Positions 51,474 through 60,809 of a stretch of 64,000 nucleotides of DNA are shown one piece after another. The position numbers were made by a program, and so were the translations under genes. Position 1 is the first letter of the stretch. Each line of letters starts with the position of its first letter. The DNA is from an uncultured Lachnospiraceae bacterium (GTDB lineage Bacteria; Bacillota; Clostridia; Lachnospirales; Lachnospiraceae): contig CAMKQH010000001.1 in the NCBI GenBank assembly GCA_946414885.1, forward strand, positions 62,001-126,000. Reading direction: 5' to 3'. The notes under the pieces were generated by a model. That model was given only the letters and a program-made list of their open reading frames with translations, was not told the origin of the DNA and searched no databases.

Positions 51474-51977
51474 ATGGCACTTTTAGAGAAATGGCGCAGC
51501 GTAGCATATAACGAGAGACTGGGCAAGGACGAGCTTCAGAGAATTTGGGGCGCATATTTTAAGAGAGAGCAGGATATCTATGCAGAGCTCTTAAAGAATC
51601 CCGATGAAGTTGTGAAGGGTACCGTTAAGGAGCTTGCAGAGCGCTATAACGTGGACGTAATGACTATGACTGGTTTCCTGGATGGCATCAACGACAGCCT
51701 GGTCGAGAAGAACCCCATCGAGGAGATGGAAGAGGACACCGAGGTAAATCTTGGATTTGACAAGGCGCTCCTTTACAAGAACATGGTGGCAGCAGACGCA
51801 GAGTGGCTTTACAAGCTTGATGCATGGAAGGATATCTTTGACGACGATACCAGAAAGCGTCTCTACAAGGAGCAGAAATCCTCTACGACCGTGATCAAGG
51901 GAGACAAGATCTATCCCAATGATCCCTGCCCCTGCGGATCCGGCAAGAAATACAAGAAGTGTTGCGGTAAGAAATAA
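51474..51977 (+). CDS. SEC-C motif protein
   Basis: The 167-residue product ends in [19 protein letters not shown], a zinc-binding SEC-C motif like that at the end of SecA. The rest (residues 1-140) is helical and acidic and has no clear family beyond SEC-C proteins. SEC-C modules bind ribosomes or SecB in other systems. It has its own promoter and a hairpin after it. GGATGG precedes ATG 51474. Confidence 0.83.
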   Translation: MALLEKWRSVAYNERLGKDELQRIWGAYFKREQDIYAELLKNPDEVVKGTVKELAERYNVDVMTMTGFLDGINDSLVEKNPIEEMEEDTEVNLGFDKALLYKNMVAADAEWLYKLDAWKDIFDDDTRKRLYKEQKSSTTVIKGDKIYPNDPCPCGSGKKYKKCCGKK

Positions 51978-51978
51978 G

Positions 51979-52026
51979 GAACGATGGAATAGAGCTTTTC
52001 CCTTAGGGGGGAGGCTCGTTCTTATT
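51979..52026 (+). terminator. Hairpin after the SEC-C gene
   Basis: GAACGA (51979-51984) pairs with TCGTTC (52016-52021), with inner GAGC/GCTC and CCC/GGG pairing. The T-run after it is short, so termination may be partial. Confidence 0.5.
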
Positions 52027-52057
52027 AAAAGTCAAAAGCAAGAAGGGGAGAACGAAC

Positions 52058-52582
52058 ATGAAAAAACTGGAAGAATACGTAAGGTCAATACCTGATTTCC
52101 CTGAGAAAGGGATCATTTTTCGCGACGTAACCAGCGTGTTGCAGGATGCGGAGGGCCTTCATCTGGCCATCAGTACCATGCAGAATCTGGTGAAGGATTT
52201 GGACTTCGACGTGGTTGTGGGACCGGAATCCAGAGGTTTTATTTTTGGCACTCCCATTGCATATAATCTGCATAAGCCCTTTGTTTTGATCAGAAAGAAG
52301 GGCAAGCTTCCCTGCGAAACGGTGAGCATTGATTATGACCTGGAATATGGCAAGGCTACCATCGAGATGCACAAGGACAGCATCAAGCCCGGCCAGAAGG
52401 TTCTGATCGTGGATGACCTGATCGCAACCGGCGGCACGACGGAAGCCATGATCAAGCTGATCGAAAGTCTTGGCGGCGAAGTGGTTGGCGTTGTGGTGCT
52501 CATGGAACTGGCAGGGTTAAAGGGACGCGAGAAGATCGCTGATTACCGTTTGGATTCCGCGATTGTTTATCCCGGAAAATAA
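52058..52582 (+). CDS. apt: Adenine phosphoribosyltransferase
   Basis: Apt salvages adenine to AMP with PRPP. The 174-residue product is standard length, with DFPEKGIIFRDVT at the N-terminus, VVGPESRGFIFG, KKGKLPCETVSIDYDLEYG and the PRPP motif VLIVDDLIATGGTTEA. It lies 32 bp before relA, a conserved pairing that links purine salvage to stringent control. Confidence 0.96.
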   Translation: MKKLEEYVRSIPDFPEKGIIFRDVTSVLQDAEGLHLAISTMQNLVKDLDFDVVVGPESRGFIFGTPIAYNLHKPFVLIRKKGKLPCETVSIDYDLEYGKATIEMHKDSIKPGQKVLIVDDLIATGGTTEAMIKLIESLGGEVVGVVVLMELAGLKGREKIADYRLDSAIVYPGK

Positions 52583-52614
52583 AAAGTATTTTGATGACGT
52601 AGGAGTGGTGACGG

Positions 52615-54918
52615 ATGACGGAAGAGATGAATGACGTCAAATATAGCGATGGTCCGTTGGCAAGACCACAGGAATTTGAAACTCCCGAGCAGTTGTATCA
52701 GGAGCTTATTTCGCGTGTCAAAACGTACCATCCCAGTGACGACATTACCGCCATCGCAAAAGCCTATGAAACTGCCAGCAAGGCGCATGAAGGCCAGACC
52801 AGAAAATCCGGAGAACCTTACATCATCCATCCGTTGAACGTAGCCATTATTCTCGCAGAGTTGGAGATGGACAAGGAAACCATCATCGCAGGCATTTTAC
52901 ATGACGTGGTGGAAGACACGGCGATGACGCAGGAGGATCTGGTGCGGGAATTCGGTGAGGACGTTGCGCTTCTGGTGGACGGCGTTACCAAACTGGAAAA
53001 GATCCCTCTTAGCTCTGACGTGGATCAGTCGGAAGCCAAATTAGAGATGCAGGCGGAGAATCTCCGTAAAATGTTCCTTGCCATGGCGAAGGACATTAGA
53101 GTTATCCTGATCAAGCTGGCGGACAGACTCCATAACATGCGCACGCTTCAGCACCAAAAGCCTGAAAGCCAGCAGCGCATTGCGAGGGAAACGCTGGAGA
53201 TTTACAGTCCCATCGCCCAGAGACTGGGCATCAGCAAAATTAAGATCGAACTGGACGACCTGTCCTTAAAATATTTGGAGCCGGAAGCTTACCGGGATCT
53301 GGTAAACCAGATCGCCATGAAGCGAAGCGCCCGCGAGCAATACATCCAGGGCATTGTGGATGAAGTGCGCAACATTATTGACGCGGCGGGCATCAAGGCT
53401 AAGGTGGAAGGGCGCGTGAAGCACTTCTTCAGCATTTATAAGAAAATGAAGAACCAGAATAAAACTCTGGATCAGATTTATGACCTGTTTGCCGTCAGGA
53501 TCATTGTGGATTCCGTCAAGGACTGCTATGCGGCGCTGGGAGAGATCCATGCGCATTACAAGCCTGTTCCCGGACGCTTTAAGGATTACATCGCGATCCC
53601 GAAGGCAAACATGTATCAGTCTCTCCACACGACACTGATCGGAACCAGCGGCCAGCCCTTTGAGATCCAGATCCGTACCTTTGAAATGCATAAGGCTGCG
53701 GAATATGGTATCGCGGCACACTGGAAATACAAGGAAGCTTCCGACGGCAAGAAGGTGGAAACGCAGGAAGAGGAGAAACTGGTTTGGTTGCGTCAGATCC
53801 TTGAATGGCAGCAGGACATGTCGGACAACCGCGAGTTTATGAACCTGCTGAAGAATGACCTGGATCTGTTCTCGGATCAGGTTTATTGCTTTACGCCGAC
53901 CGGTGAAGTCAAGAACCTTCCCGCCGGTTCCACGCCCATTGACTTTGCGTACAGCATTCATTCGGCCGTGGGCAACAAGATGGTGGGCGCCCGGGTCAAC
54001 GGCAAGCTGGTGACCATCGACTACCAGATCAAGAACGGCGACCGCATTGAGATCATCACTTCCGGGAACTCGAAGGGACCCAGCCGTGACTGGCTTAGCG
54101 TCGTAAAGAGTACCCAGGCGAAGAACAAGATCAATCAGTGGTTTAAGAGCCAGGGAAAAGAAGAGAACGTTTCCAGGGGAAAGGATCTCTTAAACACGTA
54201 TTGCAAAACAAAAGGCATTAACATGGCGAGCCTTCTTTCCACGGAATACATGGACGCCATCATGCATAAATATGGTTTCCGTGATTGGGACAGCGTGCTT
54301 GCGGCCATTGGTCACGGAGCCCTCAAGGAAGGCCAGATCATTGGACGCCTTCAGGAGTATTACGACAGAGACCACAAGAAAGAACTGACCAACGAGGAAG
54401 TACTGGCGACCATAGCCGAGAATGGCCAGGCGGCGGGGCATCCCGTTCGCATGCGTTCAAAGGGCGGCATCCTCGTCAAGGGAATCGCGGATCTTTCCGT
54501 CCGGTTTTCGAAGTGTTGTTCTCCCGTGCCCGGAGATGAGATCGTTGGTTTTGTCACGAGGGGCAGGGGCATCAGCATTCACCGCACGGACTGCGTCAAC
54601 ATCCTGAATCTTCCGGAGGATGAGCGGATCCGGATCATGGAAGCGGACTGGGAGTCCACCGATGACCAGCCCACGGGTTCCTACGTGTGCGAGATCAATC
54701 TGTTTGCGCGTGACAGAAATGGACTTTTGGCAGACATTTCCAAGGTGTTTACCGAGAAGAACATCAGCATCATGTCCTTAAACACCAGAACGAACAAGCA
54801 GGGCATGGTAACCATGCAGCTTGGTTTTGAAGTGAGCGGCAGGGATGCGCTAAACAACATCATGGAAAGACTGCACGGAATCGAGAGCGTGATCGACATC
54901 GAGAGAAGCATTGGATAA
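52615..54918 (+). CDS. relA: Bifunctional (p)ppGpp synthetase/hydrolase RelA/SpoT
   Basis: The 767-residue product is a long RelA/SpoT homologue. It has an HD hydrolase domain (ILHDVVEDTAMTQ; KLADRLHNMRTL), a synthetase domain with YDLFAVRIIV and GRFKDYIAIPKANMYQSLHTT, a TGS domain (VYCFTPTGEVKNLPAGSTPIDFAYSIH), a zinc-finger-like region (CCSPVPGDEIVGFVTRGRGISIHRTDC) and a C-terminal ACT domain. The intact HD residues indicate both making and degrading of (p)ppGpp. GGAGTGGTG precedes ATG 52615. It overlaps no other gene and is followed 13 bp later by the MBL gene. Confidence 0.96.
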   Translation: MTEEMNDVKYSDGPLARPQEFETPEQLYQELISRVKTYHPSDDITAIAKAYETASKAHEGQTRKSGEPYIIHPLNVAIILAELEMDKETIIAGILHDVVEDTAMTQEDLVREFGEDVALLVDGVTKLEKIPLSSDVDQSEAKLEMQAENLRKMFLAMAKDIRVILIKLADRLHNMRTLQHQKPESQQRIARETLEIYSPIAQRLGISKIKIELDDLSLKYLEPEAYRDLVNQIAMKRSAREQYIQGIVDEVRNIIDAAGIKAKVEGRVKHFFSIYKKMKNQNKTLDQIYDLFAVRIIVDSVKDCYAALGEIHAHYKPVPGRFKDYIAIPKANMYQSLHTTLIGTSGQPFEIQIRTFEMHKAAEYGIAAHWKYKEASDGKKVETQEEEKLVWLRQILEWQQDMSDNREFMNLLKNDLDLFSDQVYCFTPTGEVKNLPAGSTPIDFAYSIHSAVGNKMVGARVNGKLVTIDYQIKNGDRIEIITSGNSKGPSRDWLSVVKSTQAKNKINQWFKSQGKEENVSRGKDLLNTYCKTKGINMASLLSTEYMDAIMHKYGFRDWDSVLAAIGHGALKEGQIIGRLQEYYDRDHKKELTNEEVLATIAENGQAAGHPVRMRSKGGILVKGIADLSVRFSKCCSPVPGDEIVGFVTRGRGISIHRTDCVNILNLPEDERIRIMEADWESTDDQPTGSYVCEINLFARDRNGLLADISKVFTEKNISIMSLNTRTNKQGMVTMQLGFEVSGRDALNNIMERLHGIESVIDIERSIG

Positions 54919-54931
54919 AGGGTATAATTTT

Positions 54932-55594
54932 ATGGGTGAGATCAAGATTGGCAAGATGGTGCTGGGAAGTTGCGCCACCAATACCTATTTTATTTATCGG
55001 GAAGGCGAGAATAAGGCCATTGCAGTGGATCCGGCAGATCAGGGGACTTCCATATACGCCAGCCTGTTCAAGAATGATCTGAAGGTCGAAGGGATTTTGT
55101 TGACCCATGGCCATTTTGATCATATTTGGGGACTCTCGGCGCTCAAGGGTGCCGTAAACCGCGAGCGGGCAGAGAAGGGGTTGGATCCCATTCTTGTCTA
55201 TGCGCTTAACGAGGAAAAAGAGCTCCTGGGGAATGCGGAGATGAACGTGTCTGAAATGGCAGGAAGGGCTTGTGTTGCGGAAGCGGACAAGTACGTAAGG
55301 GATGGCGAGGAAATCAACATCGCCGGGATCACGTTCCAAGTGATCGCAACGCCCGGACACACTGGAGGAAGCTGCTGTTATTACGTTCCGGAGGCAGGTT
55401 TTCTGATCAGCGGAGACACGCTGTTCCAGGAGAGCGTGGGAAGAACGGATTTCCCGACGGGAAGCATGAGCAGTTTGGTGCGTTCCATCAAAGACAAGCT
55501 GTTTTGTCTGCCGGAGGAGACCAAGGTCTATCCGGGACACGGCGGTGCCACCACCATCGGCTACGAAAAGGAGAACAATCCATTCTGTGTATAA
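54932..55594 (+). CDS. MBL fold metallo-hydrolase (glyoxalase II-like)
   Basis: The 220-residue product has the metallo-beta-lactamase zinc ligands THGHFDH, then PGHTGGSCC, SGDTLFQESVGRTD and YPGHGGATTIG, matching YcbL-type glyoxalase II-like enzymes. ATG 54932 follows AAAGGG; the track start is a TTG at 54911 inside the relA stop region. This gene commonly follows relA in Firmicutes. The substrate is probably a thioester such as S-lactoyl thiol but is unproven. Confidence 0.9.
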   Translation: MGEIKIGKMVLGSCATNTYFIYREGENKAIAVDPADQGTSIYASLFKNDLKVEGILLTHGHFDHIWGLSALKGAVNRERAEKGLDPILVYALNEEKELLGNAEMNVSEMAGRACVAEADKYVRDGEEINIAGITFQVIATPGHTGGSCCYYVPEAGFLISGDTLFQESVGRTDFPTGSMSSLVRSIKDKLFCLPEETKVYPGHGGATTIGYEKENNPFCV

Positions 55595-57128
55595 GAAATT
55601 TTTGTTTGTTAACGTAAACCATCCAAGCTTTGAATATGACGTAAATTCCATTGCAAAAGCATTTTATCCAGACCGGCAGGTCAAGGTGATCACGCCGGAG
55701 AGCACAAGCCTTTTGCAGGAATGGCAGGAAGTAAAGGCGGACGGGGAGGCTTCCCTGGAAGAGATCTTGATCGACCTGCAGGAAACCGGTGCGGTTATGA
55801 CCGTGAAGGCTGAGGGAAAGACAGCACCTAAGGATGCCTCGTCAGAACCTGAAGAGGTGACGTACGAATGGCAGAGCACCGACGGAACCCTTTCGGAAGG
55901 TTATGAGGGCTATAAGACCGGATTCAAGGCATTTTTTTATCAGACTCTGGAACGACATGCGGGAAGAAGCTTGCCTTGGGGGAGTCTTACGGGCATTCGT
56001 CCAACCAAGATAGCCTATGGCCTTTTTGAGGAAGGAAAAACCCAAGAGGAGATCTTGGCCTATCTGAAACAGAAGTATTTTGTCAGTGACGAAAAAGCAC
56101 TCCTTAGCATGGACGTGGCGCAAAGGGAGAGGGAGATCCTTTCCAAGATCCATTATCAAGGCGGTTACAGCCTCTACGTGGGCATTCCTTTTTGCCCGAC
56201 CACCTGTCTCTATTGTTCTTTTACGTCGTTTCCCATTGCGGCATACCGCAAAAAGGTAGATGCTTATCTGGACTGTCTTGTCAGGGAGATGCAGTTTGTC
56301 TCTGAAAAATATCGGGACAAGATCCTCGACACAGTTTACGTAGGAGGCGGAACGCCGACGACGCTTGAACCGGAGCAACTCGAAAAACTTTTGTCCAATC
56401 TGAAAAAGTATTTCGACTTTTCACAGGTGAAGGAATTTACCGTGGAGGCAGGACGCGCGGACAGCATCACGCGGGAAAAGCTTAAGGTGCTTAAGAAACA
56501 TGGCGTGAGCCGCATTTCCGTGAATCCTCAGACCATGAAGCAGGAGACGCTGGACGTCATCGGAAGAAAAGCTTCCGTTGCACAGGTTTTGGAGGCGTAT
56601 CGCCTGGCTCGCGAGGAGGGCTTTGACAATATTAACATGGACCTGATCCTGGGGCTTCCGGGGGAAACGGCAAGTGACGTACAAAACACCATTGACGAAG
56701 TGGTGAGACTTGCGCCAGACAGCCTGACGGTGCATTCCCTGGCGATCAAGCGGGCGTCCAAGCTGAGTGATTGGATATTGGAACATGGGATACAGACGCT
56801 CAGCAACACGGACGAGACGATGAAGATCGCGGCGGAAGGTGCCAGACGCCTCGGGATGAATCCTTATTATTTGTATCGGCAAAAAAACATGTCCGGGAAT
56901 TTTGAGAACGTGGGTTATGCCCTTCCCGGGAAGTATGGGATTTATAACATTTTGATCATGGAGGAGGTTCAGACCATCATCGCCTTGGGGGCGGGATGTA
57001 TTAGCAAGAGGGTGTATCCGGACGGGAGGATCGAACGGAGCGACAGCGTGAAGGACGTTTCCCTGTATCTCGAGAAGATCGATGAGATGATAGAACGGAA
57101 AGAGAAACTGATGAGTGAGGAAGCATGA
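55587..57128 (+). CDS. hemZ: Coproporphyrinogen III dehydrogenase-like radical SAM protein HemZ
   Basis: The 513-residue product has an N-terminal alpha/beta domain of about 150 residues, then a radical SAM domain with YVGIPFCPTTCLYCSFTSFP (the CxxxCxxC 4Fe-4S motif), VYVGGGTPTTLEPEQL and NMDLILGLPGETASD. The layout matches HemZ, a HemN relative. Activity on coproporphyrinogen is proven for few members, and no other heme gene is nearby. The best start is GTG 55587, overlapping the MBL stop by 8 bp; AAAAGGAG lies 13 bp upstream. The ATG at 55545 lies inside the previous gene. Confidence 0.88.
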   Translation: MYKKFLFVNVNHPSFEYDVNSIAKAFYPDRQVKVITPESTSLLQEWQEVKADGEASLEEILIDLQETGAVMTVKAEGKTAPKDASSEPEEVTYEWQSTDGTLSEGYEGYKTGFKAFFYQTLERHAGRSLPWGSLTGIRPTKIAYGLFEEGKTQEEILAYLKQKYFVSDEKALLSMDVAQREREILSKIHYQGGYSLYVGIPFCPTTCLYCSFTSFPIAAYRKKVDAYLDCLVREMQFVSEKYRDKILDTVYVGGGTPTTLEPEQLEKLLSNLKKYFDFSQVKEFTVEAGRADSITREKLKVLKKHGVSRISVNPQTMKQETLDVIGRKASVAQVLEAYRLAREEGFDNINMDLILGLPGETASDVQNTIDEVVRLAPDSLTVHSLAIKRASKLSDWILEHGIQTLSNTDETMKIAAEGARRLGMNPYYLYRQKNMSGNFENVGYALPGKYGIYNILIMEEVQTIIALGAGCISKRVYPDGRIERSDSVKDVSLYLEKIDEMIERKEKLMSEEA

Positions 57129-57161
57129 ATTTCATGCTAAAATGACGGGAGGGTTAGCGAC

Positions 57162-58139
57162 GTGAAAAAGGGAGTTATCACGGATTACAGTTGGAGAAAA
57201 AAGAGAATCATTTTATGGATTTTGATCATTGTTTTTATCCTTTTGATTCCGACGATCATAACCATGTTCTACGTATTCCGCCACGTGAAATATTTGAACG
57301 TAGAGGATGACCTGCATCCCCTTCAGGCGGTATATAAATCCTCGAGGGTGAAACTAGACAGTGTTACGCACACATTAAAAACTTCTGACGGTGAAGTGCT
57401 TTGGTGTTCAGAGGTGGAAGCGGACAAACCCCAGTGCGTGATCATTTACCTCGGGGCCCAGAAGGAGCCTTCGGTTACGTATTTTTACGCTCATGCCGCA
57501 TGGATGAAAAAGGTTGGATATGCGTCCTTCCTTTTGGAAGTCCGGGCGCACGGCGAAAGCTCCGGAAAGAAGCTGGGTCTTGGATTTACGGAAGTTGAAG
57601 ACGTCAGGGCGGTCGTTGATTATATTAAGAGCGTTGATAAGTATAAGGATCTTCCCATTGTCGTACAAGGCGTTTCCTTGGGTGGTTCCATTGCCATCAA
57701 TGCAACGGCAGCGATTCCAGAGATCAGCGGATGCATTGCAATGTCGCCGTTTGCCTCCCCTGACGACCAGTGGTATTTTTATTTGAAGGAGCATGGCATT
57801 CCGGGATTCCTTCGGGATGCTCAGCGCCCATTTACGCATCAGGCATTTCGCTGGATCTACGGTTCTGACGCGGCTGATAACATGGTTCCGAAGGAAACGA
57901 TCAAGAAAACGGGGAAGAGGCCCGTGCTGGTGATCTCCTCCCTGCGCGACCCTGTCATATCCATTGAAAATACTTACCTCTTACAGCAGTCAAGCAGTAA
58001 TGCGGAGTTTTGGATCAGGGATTCGGATGACCATTACGTAATCAAGGGAAACGACCTGATGAGCGTAACGAATGACAAAGAGTATTGCACTTACGTGGAA
58101 GGTTTCCTTAAGAAGATCGTTTTGGAAACTCAGAAATAA
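57162..58139 (+). CDS. Membrane-anchored alpha/beta hydrolase
   Basis: The 325-residue product has a basic N-terminus and one membrane helix (ILWILIIVFILLIPTIITMFYVF), then an alpha/beta hydrolase domain. The nucleophile elbow is GVSLGG; RAHGESSG fits the oxyanion region, and DPVISIENT with DDHYVI carry the likely Asp and His. It resembles YqkD-like serine hydrolases. The active domain probably faces outside. A terminator follows, so it may close the relA-hemZ group. The substrate is unknown. Confidence 0.85.
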   Translation: MKKGVITDYSWRKKRIILWILIIVFILLIPTIITMFYVFRHVKYLNVEDDLHPLQAVYKSSRVKLDSVTHTLKTSDGEVLWCSEVEADKPQCVIIYLGAQKEPSVTYFYAHAAWMKKVGYASFLLEVRAHGESSGKKLGLGFTEVEDVRAVVDYIKSVDKYKDLPIVVQGVSLGGSIAINATAAIPEISGCIAMSPFASPDDQWYFYLKEHGIPGFLRDAQRPFTHQAFRWIYGSDAADNMVPKETIKKTGKRPVLVISSLRDPVISIENTYLLQQSSSNAEFWIRDSDDHYVIKGNDLMSVTNDKEYCTYVEGFLKKIVLETQK

Positions 58140-58149
58140 ATTGACTTAG

Positions 58150-58181
58150 AGTGGGTCATGGGAATGGCCCACTTTTTTTGT
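58150..58181 (+). terminator. Terminator of the alpha/beta hydrolase gene
   Basis: AGTGGGTCAT and ATGGCCCACT form a 10-bp stem (with a G-T pair) around GGGA, followed by seven T. Confidence 0.93.
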
Positions 58182-58205
58182 GCGAAAAATTTAATAGAAA
58201 ATTCA

Positions 58206-58235
58206 TTGACGTAAAGGCGGCAGACAAGGTACTCT
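58206..58235 (+). promoter_or_regulatory. Possible promoter of citrate synthase
   Basis: TTGACG (58206-58211) and TACTCT (58230-58235) are 18 bp apart. The -10 is a poor match. Confidence 0.45.
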
Positions 58236-58283
58236 AAAAAGGTAGGGTTAAAGAAGGCATAATAAGTAAAGGGGGAAATGCCC

Positions 58284-59663
58284 ATGATGAAGAAAAATGA
58301 AGAATACTTATCGGAGTATTCGAAGATCTGCCACCAGGAGGACGACATCGACGTTGCGCTTTTTGATGAGTATGGCGTAAAGCGCGGTCTCCGAGATAAA
58401 AATGGAAACGGCGTCCTTTCGGGATTGACGAATATTTCCAGGATTGAGGCGTTCCAGATTGTGGATGGAGTGAAAAAACCATGTGACGGAAAGCTTTGGT
58501 ACCGCGGTTATGATTGTATCGAATTGGTCAATGGATTTAAGGGGAAGCGATACGGTTTTGAAGAGATCGCATACCTGCTTCTTCTGGGAAGACTGCCGAA
58601 TGAGACGGAACTCGCGGAGTTTTGCGACGTTCTTGCGTCCGGGCGTACCCTGCCAAGGAACTTTACCAGGGACGTCATCATGAAAGCGCCCTCCGGGGAC
58701 ATTATGAATTCCCTGACCAGAAGCGTACTTACCCTGGCTTCTTATGATAAAAACTGCATAGACAACAGTGTGGAGAACGTGCTTCGTCAAAGCCTCCAGC
58801 TGATCAGTATTTTTCCTATGCTGGCGGTATACGGTTATCATGCCTATAATCATTATTCCAATGACGACAGCATGTACATTCATCGCCCGCAGAAGAAGCT
58901 GTCCACGGCGGAAAACCTTCTGATGATGCTTCGTCCTGACAAGAAATATACGAAGCTGGAAGCAGCAGTACTGGACATTGCGCTGGTGCTTCACATGGAG
59001 CACGGCGGCGGCAACAATTCTACGTTTACGACCCGCGTTGTCACCTCTTCCGGATCGGATACCTATTCCGTGGTGGCAGCAGCCCTGTCTTCCTTAAAGG
59101 GTCCCAAGCACGGCGGTGCCAACATTAAGGTCGTGGAGATGATGCGCGACATTGAAAAGCACGTATCCGACTGGACCAACGAGGACGAGGTGAGGGATTA
59201 TCTTCGAAAGATTCTAAATAAGGAAGCCTTCGATAAGAAGGGCCTGATCTATGGCATGGGACATGCGGTTTATTCCCTTTCCGATCCAAGAGCCAAGGTA
59301 TTTAAGGCATTTGTGGAACAGCTCGCGGAGGAGAAGGGCAGGGAAAAGGATTTCGCCCTGTATTCCATGATCGAGAGACTGGCTCCCGAGGTGATCAGCC
59401 AGAAAGCCAGAATTTACAAGGGCGTTAGCGCAAACGTTGACTTTTACAGCGGATTTGTTTACAGTATGTTAGAGATCCCTCTGGAGATGTATACGCCGAT
59501 CTTTGCGATCGCCAGGATCGTAGGCTGGAGCGCACACAGGATCGAGGAACTGATCAACATGGACAAGATCATTCGCCCTGCATACCTAAGCGTCATGAAA
59601 GAACGCGACTACGTTCCAATGGAAGAGCGCGTGGGAGCGGACAAGGCGCAGAAAGAGGTATAA
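58284..59663 (+). CDS. gltA: Citrate synthase
   Basis: Citrate synthase joins acetyl-CoA and oxaloacetate. The 459-residue product has LWYRGYDCIELV in the large domain, LHMEHGGGNNSTFTTRVV and KGPKHGGAN (catalytic His), YGMGHAVYSLSDPRA (second His) and VSANVDFYSGFVY (catalytic Asp). I start it at ATG 58284, which is 8 bp after AAAGGGGG; the track start at 58278 is too close to it. No aconitase or isocitrate dehydrogenase is adjacent. It probably supplies 2-oxoglutarate for glutamate synthesis in an incomplete cycle. Confidence 0.95.
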   Translation: MMKKNEEYLSEYSKICHQEDDIDVALFDEYGVKRGLRDKNGNGVLSGLTNISRIEAFQIVDGVKKPCDGKLWYRGYDCIELVNGFKGKRYGFEEIAYLLLLGRLPNETELAEFCDVLASGRTLPRNFTRDVIMKAPSGDIMNSLTRSVLTLASYDKNCIDNSVENVLRQSLQLISIFPMLAVYGYHAYNHYSNDDSMYIHRPQKKLSTAENLLMMLRPDKKYTKLEAAVLDIALVLHMEHGGGNNSTFTTRVVTSSGSDTYSVVAAALSSLKGPKHGGANIKVVEMMRDIEKHVSDWTNEDEVRDYLRKILNKEAFDKKGLIYGMGHAVYSLSDPRAKVFKAFVEQLAEEKGREKDFALYSMIERLAPEVISQKARIYKGVSANVDFYSGFVYSMLEIPLEMYTPIFAIARIVGWSAHRIEELINMDKIIRPAYLSVMKERDYVPMEERVGADKAQKEV

Positions 59664-59666
59664 AAC

Positions 59667-60803
59667 GTGAATGACTCTATCCTTTCGTACCTCAGGGAAA
59701 AGGGCGACGTTCCCTTTTCTGAAAAGCCTTTGGGAGAGGTTGACGCCCTGGTTCTCTGCCAGTTCAGTTACCTAAAATTTGATGGTCTTGTGCCAAGCGT
59801 GGACCAGATGGGTGACGTCACTTCGCTGAAGGAATTAATCATGCATCCCAATCGGGAAGGGCTGTTTTTGGACGAAAGATATGAGGAAGCAAATCGCGAG
59901 TTATTTCAAAGGATGGCGGAAAGCCGGCGCTTTGGAGGACTAAGGCTTTGCGCCTACGTTAATTTGGTGGAAAAGGATTGGGAGACGCAGTTTTCTGCCA
60001 TTACGATCCTTTTGGAAGGGGAAAGCCCATTCGTTGCTTTTCGAGGAACGGATGAAACTTTGATCGCATGGAAGGAAGATTTCAACATGACCTTCCAAAG
60101 TCCGATTCCAGCGCAACTATGTGCGTTAAAATATCTTGGAGAAATCGCCGCAGAGTTGGAAGATTCCTTTTTTCTGGGGGGCCATTCCAAGGGCGGGAAT
60201 TTGGCCGTTTATGCGGCCATGAACTGTGATGCGGCGATTCGAGGCAGGATACGGAGAATTTACAATATGGATGGCCCGGGCTTTTGGCCAGAGGTCCGGG
60301 AAGAGAGTGCCTATGACGAGATCGCGGAAAGGATCGTTAAGATCCTTCCCCGTTCCTCTTTCATAGGCATGATGTTTGAACAAGAGAATTCCTATAAGGT
60401 GACGGAGAGCAATAATATCGGCCTGCTGCAGCATGATCCTTTTTCCTGGGTGGTTAAGGATGGGAAGTTTGTGGAAGCCGAAGACGTGAGCAGTGGCAGG
60501 AAATTTATTGATGAAACCGTGAATCAATGGATTTTGACGTTTAACGGGGATCAGATCAGGGAGTTTATCCGCGTGGCATTTTCCGTTTTGGAAGCTCCGC
60601 AGAAGGAAGATTTGATCCAGATCAGTGAGGATAAAAAAGAGAGCATTCTGGAGATGGCTCTGGCGATAAAAAAGCTGGACGCGGAAGAAAGAAGACGATT
60701 GCTTAACGGGATAAAGCGCCTGTTTGAAATGGCTGGCCTAAATGCCCTGGATAAGATCGATCACCTGATCAGAAGGTTGGAAAGTGAACTAAAAAAGGAG
60801 TGA
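59667..60803 (+). CDS. DUF2974 lipase-like (Mbeg1-like) protein
   Basis: The 378-residue product is an alpha/beta hydrolase of the Mbeg1/DUF2974 group. It shows the VDALVLCQFSYLKFDGLVP entry segment, FVAFRGTDETLIAWKEDFNM and the nucleophile elbow GGHSKGGNLAVYAAM (Ser in GHSKGG). The C-terminal 90 residues are helical and charged (LDAEERRRLLNGIKRLFEMAG). It has no signal peptide. It starts at GTG 59667, 3 bp after the citrate synthase stop, behind AAAGAGG. The substrate is unknown. Confidence 0.85.
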   Translation: MNDSILSYLREKGDVPFSEKPLGEVDALVLCQFSYLKFDGLVPSVDQMGDVTSLKELIMHPNREGLFLDERYEEANRELFQRMAESRRFGGLRLCAYVNLVEKDWETQFSAITILLEGESPFVAFRGTDETLIAWKEDFNMTFQSPIPAQLCALKYLGEIAAELEDSFFLGGHSKGGNLAVYAAMNCDAAIRGRIRRIYNMDGPGFWPEVREESAYDEIAERIVKILPRSSFIGMMFEQENSYKVTESNNIGLLQHDPFSWVVKDGKFVEAEDVSSGRKFIDETVNQWILTFNGDQIREFIRVAFSVLEAPQKEDLIQISEDKKESILEMALAIKKLDAEERRRLLNGIKRLFEMAGLNALDKIDHLIRRLESELKKE

Positions 60804-60809
60804 CAAGAC